20,458 bases of DNA from assembly GCA_900543395.1 (NCBI GenBank), contig UQQT01000040.1, positions 1-20,458 of the forward strand, in the 5' to 3' direction. This document shows, in pieces, positions 6,808 through 14,250 of this stretch. The position numbers were made by a program, and so were the translations under genes. Under the pieces are notes generated by a model, which saw only the letters and a program-made list of their open reading frames with translations, was not told where the DNA came from and ran no database searches. This DNA is from an uncultured Oscillospiraceae bacterium (lineage in GTDB: Bacteria; Bacillota; Clostridia; Oscillospirales; Acutalibacteraceae). Numbering within the stretch: position 1 is the first letter of the stretch; each line of letters opens with the position of its first letter.

Positions 6808-8532
6808 ATGTCCGAATATGATAAATTATACGAGCTTTGGCTTGAAAAAGCGGATAGAGATCCCGATTTGAAAGAGGAACTCGAATCCGTAAAGGGAAAC
6901 GAAAAAGAAATTCTTGACAGATTTTATAAAACGCTCGAATTCGGCACGGGCGGACTGCGCGGAGTTATCGGCGCGGGAACCAACAGAATGAACGTCTACA
7001 CCGTGGCTCAGGCTACGCAGGGACTCGCGGATTACCTCAACGCGAATTTCGAATCGCCGAGCGTCGCGATCGCTCACGATTCGAGAATAAAATCCGACCT
7101 GTTCGCAAAAACCGCGGCGGGCGTACTTGCGGCAAATTCGATCAAGGTTTATTTCTACGACGAATTAATGCCCACACCCATGCTGTCGTTTGCGGTTATC
7201 AGACTTCACTGCTCGTCGGGTATCGTAATCACCGCCTCGCACAACCCCTCTAAATACAACGGCTACAAGTGCTACGGTCCCGAGGGCTATCAGATGACGG
7301 ACGAAGCGGCTAAGGAAACGCTTTCTTATATAAACAAGGTTGACATTTTCTCGGGCATCAAAATCATGGACTTTGACGAGGCTCTCGCCGATGATAAAAT
7401 CGACTTTATCGAGGACTGGGTTAAAGAGGAGTTTTATGAGGAAGAACTCAAATGCCGTCTTGAAAAGGACGTATGCGAAAAATCGGGAATCAAAGTTATC
7501 TACTCACCTCTTAACGGTACGGGAAACAAGCCGGTACGCCATATTCTTAAAAAAATCGGAGTCGAGAATTTAAGAATCGTTCTCTCGCAGGAACACCCCG
7601 ACGGAACTTTCCCGACCTGCCCGTTCCCGAACCCCGAGATAAAGCAGGTATTCGAAGAGGGAATGAAGATGGCAAAGGACTTCCCCGCCGACATTCTCCT
7701 TGCAACCGATCCCGACTGCGACAGAGTCGGAATCGCGGTTCTCGACAACGGAGAATATAAGCTGATGAGCGGAAACGAAGTCGGATGCATGCTCACACAG
7801 TATATTCTCTCTCGTCTCAAAGACCAGGGCAGACTGCCCGAAAAGCCCGTAGTCGTAAAGACGATAGTTACGACCGAGCTTGTCCGCGCGATAGCAAACG
7901 ACTATAACTGCGAGATGTTCGATCTGCTCACGGGATTTAAATATATCGGCGAGCTTATCGAAAAACTCAAGGCTAAGGGCGAAGAGGACAGATACGTTCT
8001 CGGATTTGAGGAAAGCTACGGCTACCTCACCGGCACGCACGTACGCGACAAGGACGCCGTAAACGGTTCAATGATGATAATTGAGATGGCGGCTTACTAT
8101 AAATTACAGGGCAAAACGCTCATTGACGTAATGAACGGAATTTACGAAAAATACGGAATGTATTTGAATTCGCTCTTTAACTTCGGATTCGAGGGCGCGG
8201 ACGGCATGAAGAAGATGTCCGGCATGATGGAGAGCATGAGAGAAAACGCCCCTAAGAAAATAGCGGGAATGACCGTCGAAAAAATCGCCGACTACGAAAG
8301 AAGCGTAACGACGTACACCTCAGACAGCAGAACGGAGCCTATAACGCTCCCCGTTTCCAATGTTCTCTCCTACTCGCTTCCCGACGACAATAAAGTAATA
8401 ATAAGACCCTCGGGAACCGAACCCAAAATAAAGGTTTACGTCACAGCGCACGCAAAAACGCGCACGGACGCACAGAAAATCACGGATTCAATTATTTCGG
8501 ACGTTAAAAAACTCATGGGAATAGAGGAATAA
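6808..8532 (+). CDS. pgcA: Phosphoglucomutase / phosphomannomutase (alpha-D-phosphohexomutase family)
   Basis: This 574-residue cytoplasmic enzyme interconverts hexose 1- and 6-phosphates, feeding glycogen, cell-wall and glycolipid precursors. All four family motifs are present: the phosphoserine loop TASHNP (S144), the Mg-binding loop DPDCDR (301-306), the sugar-binding loop GFEESYG (399-405) and the phosphate-binding loop RPSGTEPK (533-540). Length and motif variants fit the long PgcA-type enzymes of Bacillota. The start at 6808 has AAGGTG 6 bp upstream and lies downstream of the predicted transcription start. A 30-codon membrane peptide gene follows after 4 bp. Whether glucose or mannose phosphate is preferred cannot be read from the sequence. 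Confidence 0.96.
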   Translation: MSEYDKLYELWLEKADRDPDLKEELESVKGNEKEILDRFYKTLEFGTGGLRGVIGAGTNRMNVYTVAQATQGLADYLNANFESPSVAIAHDSRIKSDLFAKTAAGVLAANSIKVYFYDELMPTPMLSFAVIRLHCSSGIVITASHNPSKYNGYKCYGPEGYQMTDEAAKETLSYINKVDIFSGIKIMDFDEALADDKIDFIEDWVKEEFYEEELKCRLEKDVCEKSGIKVIYSPLNGTGNKPVRHILKKIGVENLRIVLSQEHPDGTFPTCPFPNPEIKQVFEEGMKMAKDFPADILLATDPDCDRVGIAVLDNGEYKLMSGNEVGCMLTQYILSRLKDQGRLPEKPVVVKTIVTTELVRAIANDYNCEMFDLLTGFKYIGELIEKLKAKGEEDRYVLGFEESYGYLTGTHVRDKDAVNGSMMIIEMAAYYKLQGKTLIDVMNGIYEKYGMYLNSLFNFGFEGADGMKKMSGMMESMRENAPKKIAGMTVEKIADYERSVTTYTSDSRTEPITLPVSNVLSYSLPDDNKVIIRPSGTEPKIKVYVTAHAKTRTDAQKITDSIISDVKKLMGIEE

Positions 8533-8536
8533 TATT

Positions 8537-8629
8537 ATGAGTAAAAAGGTTACAAGAATAATCGCCGTCATTCTCGCGGCACTTCTCGCTTTGAGCGTCT
8601 GCGCCGTAGCAATTTACGCATTTATTTAA
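8537..8629 (+). CDS. Small single-span membrane peptide (30 aa)
   Basis: An ATG 4 bp after the phosphoglucomutase stop opens a 30-codon frame. It encodes MSKKVTR followed by a continuous hydrophobic stretch (about residues 8-30), ending in TAA. GAGG lies 9 bp upstream, within the end of the preceding gene, so translation may be coupled. Positive-inside residues predict one membrane helix with the N-terminus in the cytoplasm. A terminator-like hairpin follows. No family is recognised. Its brevity leaves some doubt, but position, ribosome binding site and composition support a real gene. Confidence 0.6.
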   Translation: MSKKVTRIIAVILAALLALSVCAVAIYAFI

Positions 8630-8638
8630 AAGAAAACG

Positions 8639-8680
8639 GACTGCCGGGTCCCGAAACGGATTCGACAGTCTTTGTTTTTT
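8639..8680 (+). terminator. Terminator after the phosphoglucomutase unit
   Basis: An imperfect hairpin with closing stem GACTG (8639-8643) / CAGTC (8666-8670) and an inner TCC-CG/CGGA pairing is followed by TTTGTTTTTT. Confidence 0.7.
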
Positions 8681-8694
8681 ACGAGGAATATAAC

Positions 8695-9897
8695 ATGTAT
8701 GACTTTAAAAATTGTGAGCTTCTCTGCCCGGCGGGCAGTGAGGAATGTTTAAGCACCGCGCTCCATTTCGGAGCCGACGCGGTCTATGTCGGAGGCCCCT
8801 TTATGCAGTTAAGGAGCGACAGCGCGTCCTTTTCGTCCGATAAGCTCGAAAACGCGGTGAAAAAGGTTCATTCATTAAATAAAAAACTGTATGTCACGGT
8901 AAACAGCTTTGCAAAAAATAACGAAATAGAGCCTTTGAAAGCTTACGCAAAACAGCTTTATGACATGAACGTCGACGCGGTCATAGTCTCCGATCTCGGC
9001 GCGATATGCGCCGTAAAAGAGGGCGCGCCCGACCTCGAAATTCATATAAGCACACAGGCGAATATACAGAATTACATGACAGCCCTCACATACTATAATA
9101 TGGGCGCAAAGCGCGTTGTTCTGGGCAGGGAGATGTCGCTTGACGAAATAGCCGAGCTTCGGGCGAAAACGCCGTCCGACCTCGAAATCGAAACATTCGT
9201 CCACGGCGCAATGTGCATGTCGTACTCGGGCAGATGTCTTATAAGCTCGTATCTCTCGGGCAAGAGCGGAAACCGCGGAGAATGTACACAGCCGTGCAGA
9301 TGGATGTATTATCTGACGGAAGAAAAACGCCCCGAACAGCATTTCGAAGTCATAGAGGAAAACGGCTCGTCCGCGATTTTAAGCTCACATGACTTGAAAT
9401 GCATCGACTTCCTCGATAAAATCGCCGAGGCGGGCGTAACTTCGTTTAAAATAGAGGGCAGAATGAAGTCCCCGTATTACGTCGCGACCGTAACGAACGC
9501 GTACCGTCACAGGATGGATTCGACCGCCTGCCTCGACATTCTGAATTCGGAACTCGAATGTGCGTCGCACAGACCGTATTCGTCGGGCTTTTACTTCGGC
9601 GATCTGATTCACTCCCATTCAAACGACGGACTGTACCGTCAGACGTGCAGATTTACGGCAATCGTACTCTCTGATGACGGCGGCGGACGTTACACAGTCG
9701 AAATGAGAAACAGATTTTCATTGGGTGACACGCTCGAAATTCTGTCCCCGCACTCGCTCGGTGAAAGCTTTAAGGTCGAAAGCATTATCGACAAAAACGG
9801 AAACGAACGCGAAACCGCGCATCTTCCGCAGGAGCATCTGTCGATTAAGAGCGATAAAAAATTATATCCCGGCGATATATTGAGAATACGTTTATAA
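8695..9897 (+). CDS. U32 family protein, probable tRNA U34 hydroxylation (TrhP-like)
   Basis: The 400-residue protein begins with ELLCPAGS and GADAVYVGG, the usual start of the U32 'peptidase' family. The family signature is complete in ETFVHGAMCMSYSGRCLISS (166-185). Cysteines C174, C181, C197 and C201 are placed to bind an Fe-S cluster. FKIEGRMKSPYYV (251-263) is the other conserved block. Bacterial relatives (TrhP/YrrN-YrrO, RlhA) hydroxylate tRNA or rRNA pyrimidines using prephenate-dependent chemistry, while some members are annotated as collagenase-like proteases. I favour RNA modification. GAGG precedes the ATG at 8695. The length is close to that of single-chain TrhP. It lies between two terminators, so it is probably a single-gene unit, though no clear promoter was found. 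Confidence 0.9.
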   Translation: MYDFKNCELLCPAGSEECLSTALHFGADAVYVGGPFMQLRSDSASFSSDKLENAVKKVHSLNKKLYVTVNSFAKNNEIEPLKAYAKQLYDMNVDAVIVSDLGAICAVKEGAPDLEIHISTQANIQNYMTALTYYNMGAKRVVLGREMSLDEIAELRAKTPSDLEIETFVHGAMCMSYSGRCLISSYLSGKSGNRGECTQPCRWMYYLTEEKRPEQHFEVIEENGSSAILSSHDLKCIDFLDKIAEAGVTSFKIEGRMKSPYYVATVTNAYRHRMDSTACLDILNSELECASHRPYSSGFYFGDLIHSHSNDGLYRQTCRFTAIVLSDDGGGRYTVEMRNRFSLGDTLEILSPHSLGESFKVESIIDKNGNERETAHLPQEHLSIKSDKKLYPGDILRIRL

Positions 9898-9911
9898 TTC
9901 AATACAAAACA

Positions 9912-9949
9912 GCGGTTCACAGAGTTTTTTCTGCGAACCGCATTTTTTT
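9912..9949 (+). terminator. Terminator between convergent genes
   Basis: The stem GCGGTTC (9912-9918) / GAACCGC (9935-9941), extended by CAG/CTG across a small bulge, is followed by a run of seven T. It ends just short of the stop of the leucine-rich-repeat gene on the other strand and may serve both directions. Confidence 0.9.
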
Positions 9950-9955
9950 ATTGAT

Positions 9956-12001
9956 TTATTTCGACGATGGTTCTTCCTTTACATCAGAAGTTTTTTCGTT
10001 TTCATGATTTCGGCTTTCATCCTCATTAGGCGAACTCGTTTCCTCCGCGGGCATGCCGGGCAGAGTTTCAAGCTTTGCCGAAACTCTCAAAAGCATTCTC
10101 GCCTCGGCTATTGTAATACTGCCGTCGGAATTAAGATCGAGAGCCGCAAACACCGCGTCTGTCGGCGATTCAAGCTTCGCCGCGATTCTCAGCGCGGTTC
10201 TCGCGTCGGCGGCAGTCAGCTTGCCGTTGCCGTCCGCGTCGCCGAGTACGACAGCGTAATAGTAGTCCTGCGGTTTGCCTTCGTACGCAAGGACAACGAG
10301 ATTTCCCGTACCGACGGGACTGTCTCCCGTCACCGCTTCCGTTTTTTCGGTATCGACTACAAGAACTGTCTCGCCGTGCGTATAGGATATAAATTCTTTA
10401 ATAAGCTTATCCGATATCGTTCCGATGTATATTCCCGTAATAAGTCTTTTCTCTTTATCGAGCTTTAACTTGCTATCCTTATTTAAAATAAGCTCATCGT
10501 CCGCGTCGTCCGCCGAACGTTTGGGAATGGTTTTTGTCTCCGTTTTTTTGCACACGGAGCAGGATCTCTCTATAATACCCTCCTCCGTCTTCGTCGGAGC
10601 CTTTATCTGCATCCATTCGCTCCATGTATGGCTTCCGCTCGAGGGAATCTTCTTTGTCTCGTTCGCTCCGCAGACGGTGCAGTAACGCTGATTCTCGCCG
10701 TCGTCGGTGCATGTCGCATGCTTAGTCTCGACCCACTCGCTCCACTTGTGACCCGTGGGAGCAATTTCGACGGTCTGCGCGCCGCCGCATATTGCGCACT
10801 CGCGTTTATTCTCACCGGGAACGTCGCATGTCGGATTCTTTGAAACCTTCCAGTCGCCCCACTTATGACCGAGAGCGGGAGTTACGTTCTGCTCGGTTTT
10901 ACTGCACCGAGAACACGTTCTCTCTTCAACGCCGTCGCTTTCACATCCGAGGGTCGAAACCGTAACCCATTCGCCCCAGATATGTCCGAGCTTAGGAATG
11001 GAGACGGTCTCTTTATAGTGGCACTTACGGCACGTGTAGGTTAAAATTCCGTCCTCCTCGCACGTCGCGGTACTCGTTATCTCGTACTGTTTATTCTTAT
11101 CGTGCTTACAGTTGTCGACAAGCTCAAAGTTAATCGAGTTATCCTGCGCGTATTTTTGCGCCTCGGAATTCTCCCGGCAGTATATCGTAAATCGGTCTGA
11201 CAGAACGAGCGAATTCGATTCCGTCTTATAACCGAACGCCTGCGAGCCTATCTCTTTAACTTTATCAGAAATATAAATATTTTCGAGTCGAGTACAGTCT
11301 TTGAACGCGCGTACGCCTATCGACGTTACGGAGTCCGGAATATATACGTCCGTTATAAGCTTATTTCCGTCGAACGCATAGGGCGATATGCTCCGCGTTG
11401 AGTCTTTTATAACAATTTCTCCGTCCTCGCCGTCGGAAATATAAGTATACGCGCAGTCCGAAACGTAAACGACGCCCGCCTCTTTTGATTCAAGCCACTT
11501 CGTTTTTTCGAAAGCGTACCTGTCGACGTATTTTATCGAATCGGCAAATTCTATATTGTTAAGAGCCGAACAGCCCTGAAACGCGCCGAAGCCGACGGAA
11601 CAGTTCGGAATGCGTATATTGTCAAGCATTACACAGTTTAAGAACGCATATGCGCCTATATTTTCGATTTCTTCGGGCAAAGAAACGCTTTCAAGAGCCG
11701 AACAGCCCGAAAAAGCCGACGACGAAACGGATTTTACGGATTCGGGAATCGTTACGGATTTAATCGTCTTATTATTTTCGAACGCCGAAATTCCGAGAGC
11801 CGTTACGGCTTTGCCGTCAATCGTTTCGGGAATGTCGACCGTCTCGCCGTCGCCGAGGTACTTATCGACGCTGACTCCGCCGTCTGCGGGGCTTATCTCA
11901 AAATCTCCGTTGGGCAAAGCGAACGCGGGGAGCGTACCCGACAGCACAAGAACAGCCGTCATGATAAGCGAAACGCATTTCAATAAGGATTTTTTATTCA
12001 T
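9956..12001 (-). CDS. Secreted BspA-like LRR protein with Cys-rich repeats and dockerin
   Basis: The 681-residue protein has a signal peptide (1-29, ending AFA). Residues 45-290 are leucine-rich repeats of the BspA/LRR_5 type, with recurring IPxSVxxIGxxAFxxCxxLxxIxI units, likely used for adhesion or binding. Residues 298-494 are five repeats of about 39 residues, each with a CxxC pair, most with an additional upstream Cys and a GHxWxxW link. A lysine/aspartate-rich spacer and a beta-rich segment (500-585) lead to a dockerin at 587-645 (DADGNGKLT and DLNSDGSIT). The tail is rich in Glu, Ser and Pro. An AAAGGTGAT ribosome binding site supports the start. It lies 14 bp downstream of the TtcA-like gene, so the two are probably co-transcribed. 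Ligand and partner are unknown. Confidence 0.92.
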   Translation of the reverse strand: MNKKSLLKCVSLIMTAVLVLSGTLPAFALPNGDFEISPADGGVSVDKYLGDGETVDIPETIDGKAVTALGISAFENNKTIKSVTIPESVKSVSSSAFSGCSALESVSLPEEIENIGAYAFLNCVMLDNIRIPNCSVGFGAFQGCSALNNIEFADSIKYVDRYAFEKTKWLESKEAGVVYVSDCAYTYISDGEDGEIVIKDSTRSISPYAFDGNKLITDVYIPDSVTSIGVRAFKDCTRLENIYISDKVKEIGSQAFGYKTESNSLVLSDRFTIYCRENSEAQKYAQDNSINFELVDNCKHDKNKQYEITSTATCEEDGILTYTCRKCHYKETVSIPKLGHIWGEWVTVSTLGCESDGVEERTCSRCSKTEQNVTPALGHKWGDWKVSKNPTCDVPGENKRECAICGGAQTVEIAPTGHKWSEWVETKHATCTDDGENQRYCTVCGANETKKIPSSGSHTWSEWMQIKAPTKTEEGIIERSCSVCKKTETKTIPKRSADDADDELILNKDSKLKLDKEKRLITGIYIGTISDKLIKEFISYTHGETVLVVDTEKTEAVTGDSPVGTGNLVVLAYEGKPQDYYYAVVLGDADGNGKLTAADARTALRIAAKLESPTDAVFAALDLNSDGSITIAEARMLLRVSAKLETLPGMPAEETSSPNEDESRNHENEKTSDVKEEPSSK
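10520..11110 (-). repeat. Five tandem 39-residue Cys-rich repeats
   Basis: CxxC pairs occur at residues 324, 363, 402, 441 and 481 of the LRR protein, a period of 39-40. The consensus is C-x3-G-x4-R-x-C-x2-C-x3-E-x3-IP-x2-GH-x-W-x-EW. The fifth unit lacks the first Cys (KAPTKTEEG). The Cys and His positions could bind zinc or form disulfides. Confidence 0.85.
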
Positions 12002-12015
12002 TTAACATCACCTTT

Positions 12016-12726
12016 TCACCAGTTGTCAACGGAACCTCTCTGCATGGCTCCGATTATTTTCTCTCTTAATTTCGGATATTCGCGGTTTAATTGAGTTATA
12101 AGCTCGCGAGTTTTTTTTCTGTCTCCCGATTTATCCGCGGGGCACTCGCTTTTTACGACGGGCAGTCCGCTCTTTCTGACCTCGCCGGCAATAAGACTCT
12201 GCGAGCAGAAAATCAACGGACGTATAAGGTAAATATCTTTATCGTCAAGATACGTAACGGGAGAAAAACAGCCTATCCGTCCGCCGTTAAACAAATTCAT
12301 CATAAAAGTTTCGACGGCGTCGTCCTCGTGATGACCGAGAGCTATCCGCGTACAGCCGAGCCTTTTCGCCTCGTCAATCAGAGCAGCGCGTCTCATTCTC
12401 GAACACAGCGAGCACGGATTGCTCTCCTTCCTCTCGTCAAAAACGATACGTCCGATATCGGTTCTTTTAACAATGAATTCGACGCCGAGTTCATCGCACA
12501 GTTTTTCAAGCTCCGAAACGTCCGTATCCCCGCCCGAAAACCGCAGGTCTATATTAACGGCTTTCACGTCGAATTCAACGGGATAAAACGACCGCATTTT
12601 ACTAAGCGCATAAAGGAGTGCGGCGGAATCCTTTCCGCCCGACAGTCCGACGGCTATAACATCCGAATCCGCTATCATATCGTACTTCTGCACAGCCCGG
12701 CGGGCAGAACTCATTATCTTATTCAA
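12016..12726 (-). CDS. TtcA-like PP-loop ATPase, probable tRNA 2-thiolation
   Basis: The 236-residue protein is an ATP-pyrophosphatase of the TtcA/TilS superfamily. The PP-loop is SGGKDS (29-34). NPCSLCSR gives C105 and C108, and SECPAD gives C195; these three cysteines match the cluster ligands of TtcA-type enzymes. GHHEDDAVET(FMMN)LFNGG (131-149) is the conserved ATP/tRNA-side block. TtcA uses an Fe-S cluster to make 2-thiocytidine in tRNA. This protein is shorter than enterobacterial TtcA, so the exact target is uncertain. The start may be TTG at 12726 or ATG four codons later at 12714; the purine-rich AAAGGCGGG fits either poorly. A clean minus-strand promoter precedes it. The LRR gene follows after 14 bp. 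Confidence 0.88.
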   Translation of the reverse strand: MNKIMSSARRAVQKYDMIADSDVIAVGLSGGKDSAALLYALSKMRSFYPVEFDVKAVNIDLRFSGGDTDVSELEKLCDELGVEFIVKRTDIGRIVFDERKESNPCSLCSRMRRAALIDEAKRLGCTRIALGHHEDDAVETFMMNLFNGGRIGCFSPVTYLDDKDIYLIRPLIFCSQSLIAGEVRKSGLPVVKSECPADKSGDRKKTRELITQLNREYPKLREKIIGAMQRGSVDNW

Positions 12727-12754
12727 ACAAAAACGCCCGCCTTTCTTTAATTAC

Positions 12755-12783
12755 ATTATACATTTTTATTGACAAATTGTAAA
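12755..12783 (-). promoter_or_regulatory. Promoter of the TtcA-like/LRR unit
   Basis: On the minus strand -35 TTTACA (12783-12778) and -10 TATAAT (12760-12755) are spaced by 17 bp, about 30-40 bp upstream of the candidate starts. Confidence 0.8.
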
Positions 12784-12835
12784 CGTATAAATTTTTGAAG
12801 TTTTTTTATTAATAATTAACAATGGAAAATCATAT

Positions 12836-12841
12836 TATAAT
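12836..12841 (+). promoter_or_regulatory. Possible -10 box for the PHP gene
   Basis: A TATAAT hexamer lies 32 bp upstream of the PHP gene start. No good -35 box lies 16-18 bp upstream (TTAACA is only 14 bp away), so the promoter call is tentative. Confidence 0.4.
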
Positions 12842-12873
12842 GTGGTATTATTTTAAAAGGAGGCGATTAAGGC

Positions 12874-14220
12874 ATGAAATTAATCAAAAAAACAGCGGCA
12901 ATACTTTTATCGGCATGCATGTTGGTGCCTGCTGCCGCGATCGTTTCTTCCGCAGAATCAACACAGACGGGCGAAACAGATTACACAATTACAAGCCCTT
13001 ACGACGATATCGACTGGGATACGTATAATTACTATCTTGCGAATCTGCACACACACTGCACCGCGAGCGACGGCAGAGTCGATCTTCCCGATATGATAGA
13101 GCTTTATTATAAAGCGGGCTACGACATTCTCTCTCTTACCGACCACGGCGTTATCAACAACGGCTGGAATCAGGAGAGAAAGATCTATCCTCCGTTCAAC
13201 CTTTTTCAGGAGCTTCACAACATGTCCGATGAGGATTACGAGAGAATTACGACAGGTTCCGACCGTGACGGCAGAGGTATGACCGACGTTGTAGGCGGTA
13301 TCGAAATGAACATGGCTACTCTTACAAAGACTCACGTAAACGGCTATTTCACCGAATACGGAAGCGGACTTTGGGGCAAGGAAAACGATTATGAATCGGC
13401 TCCCGCGGCAGTCGAGGCTTCGGGCAAGGGATTTACAGTCCTCAATCACGTCGGGGACTGGGTCAACTCGAACAACTTCCCCGAGAGATCGCATCACCCG
13501 ATGTTTATCGAGTATTTCGCAAATATATTCGTAAAAAACCCGTCATGCCTCGGCATGGAGATTATCAACAGCACTGACAATGTTACAAGGGCGGATAAGG
13601 CTCTGTGGGATGAACTGTTACAGGTCGTAATTCCCAAGGGCAGAAACATTATCGCATTCGCGGATGACGACTCCGAGTACGCAAACGAGGTCGGCAGAAG
13701 CTTCGAGATGTTCGTTCTCCCCGAAAACAATCTTGAAAACGTCAAGCAGGCTATGCAGGACGGCGCGTTCTTCGCATGCTCGAGATTCGCAAAGACAGAC
13801 ATCGCACCCGACTTTGAGGGAAACGGACTCGTTCCGCTTGTTTCGAAAATAGACGTTGATCAGAAAGAAAATTCCATCACTCTTACGCTTGACGACACAA
13901 GAGACTGTCAGAGCGTAGAATGGATTGCAAACGGCGAAATAATCGCAACCGGCAATTCTATCGATCTCAACGACTACGAGGATCAGCTCGGCTGTTACAT
14001 CCGCTTCCAGCTCAAGGGCGAGGGCGGTATCACATATTCGCAGGCGTTCACTCTCTCATACGAGGGCAGAGCCGATAAGGAAATTCCCCACTACGCTAAG
14101 TTCGACGGATTCTTCGGCGATATATTCAAAAAGCTTGTTAAGACAAGATTCTTCGCTATAATCATGAAAATATGCGAGAAGTTCGATTACGATATCGTAG
14201 GAGCAATAGCGAAGTATTAA
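12874..14220 (+). CDS. Secreted PHP-family metallophosphoesterase
   Basis: The 448-residue protein has a signal peptide (1-27, ending VSSA). It is followed by a PHP-type metal-dependent hydrolase fold. The metal-binding motifs are in order: LHTHCTASDG (H59, H61, D66), SLTDHG (D90, H91), E144, H154, NHVGDW (H192) and AFADDDSE (D264-D266). These match PHP phosphoesterases that hydrolyse phosphate esters or nucleotides. Residues about 320-405 form a beta-rich domain, often seen behind exported PHP domains. The last 40 residues are basic and hydrophobic and might touch the membrane. The substrate is unknown; an extracellular organic phosphate is plausible. AGGAGG lies 10 bp before the ATG. The next gene begins 30 bp downstream with no terminator between, so the two are probably co-transcribed. 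Confidence 0.9.
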   Translation: MKLIKKTAAILLSACMLVPAAAIVSSAESTQTGETDYTITSPYDDIDWDTYNYYLANLHTHCTASDGRVDLPDMIELYYKAGYDILSLTDHGVINNGWNQERKIYPPFNLFQELHNMSDEDYERITTGSDRDGRGMTDVVGGIEMNMATLTKTHVNGYFTEYGSGLWGKENDYESAPAAVEASGKGFTVLNHVGDWVNSNNFPERSHHPMFIEYFANIFVKNPSCLGMEIINSTDNVTRADKALWDELLQVVIPKGRNIIAFADDDSEYANEVGRSFEMFVLPENNLENVKQAMQDGAFFACSRFAKTDIAPDFEGNGLVPLVSKIDVDQKENSITLTLDDTRDCQSVEWIANGEIIATGNSIDLNDYEDQLGCYIRFQLKGEGGITYSQAFTLSYEGRADKEIPHYAKFDGFFGDIFKKLVKTRFFAIIMKICEKFDYDIVGAIAKY

Positions 14221-14250
14221 TCATACACATTTAAGTAAAGGAGCGTTCGG

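Noticed and set aside
10520..11110. CRISPR-like array
   Set aside because: The periodicity comes from a 39-residue protein repeat with diverged DNA; there are no identical short repeats with unique spacers.
12822..13028. Open frame beginning MENHIIMWYY upstream of the PHP gene
   Set aside because: It has no ribosome binding site, its start lies before the TATAAT box, and it runs out of frame into the PHP gene.
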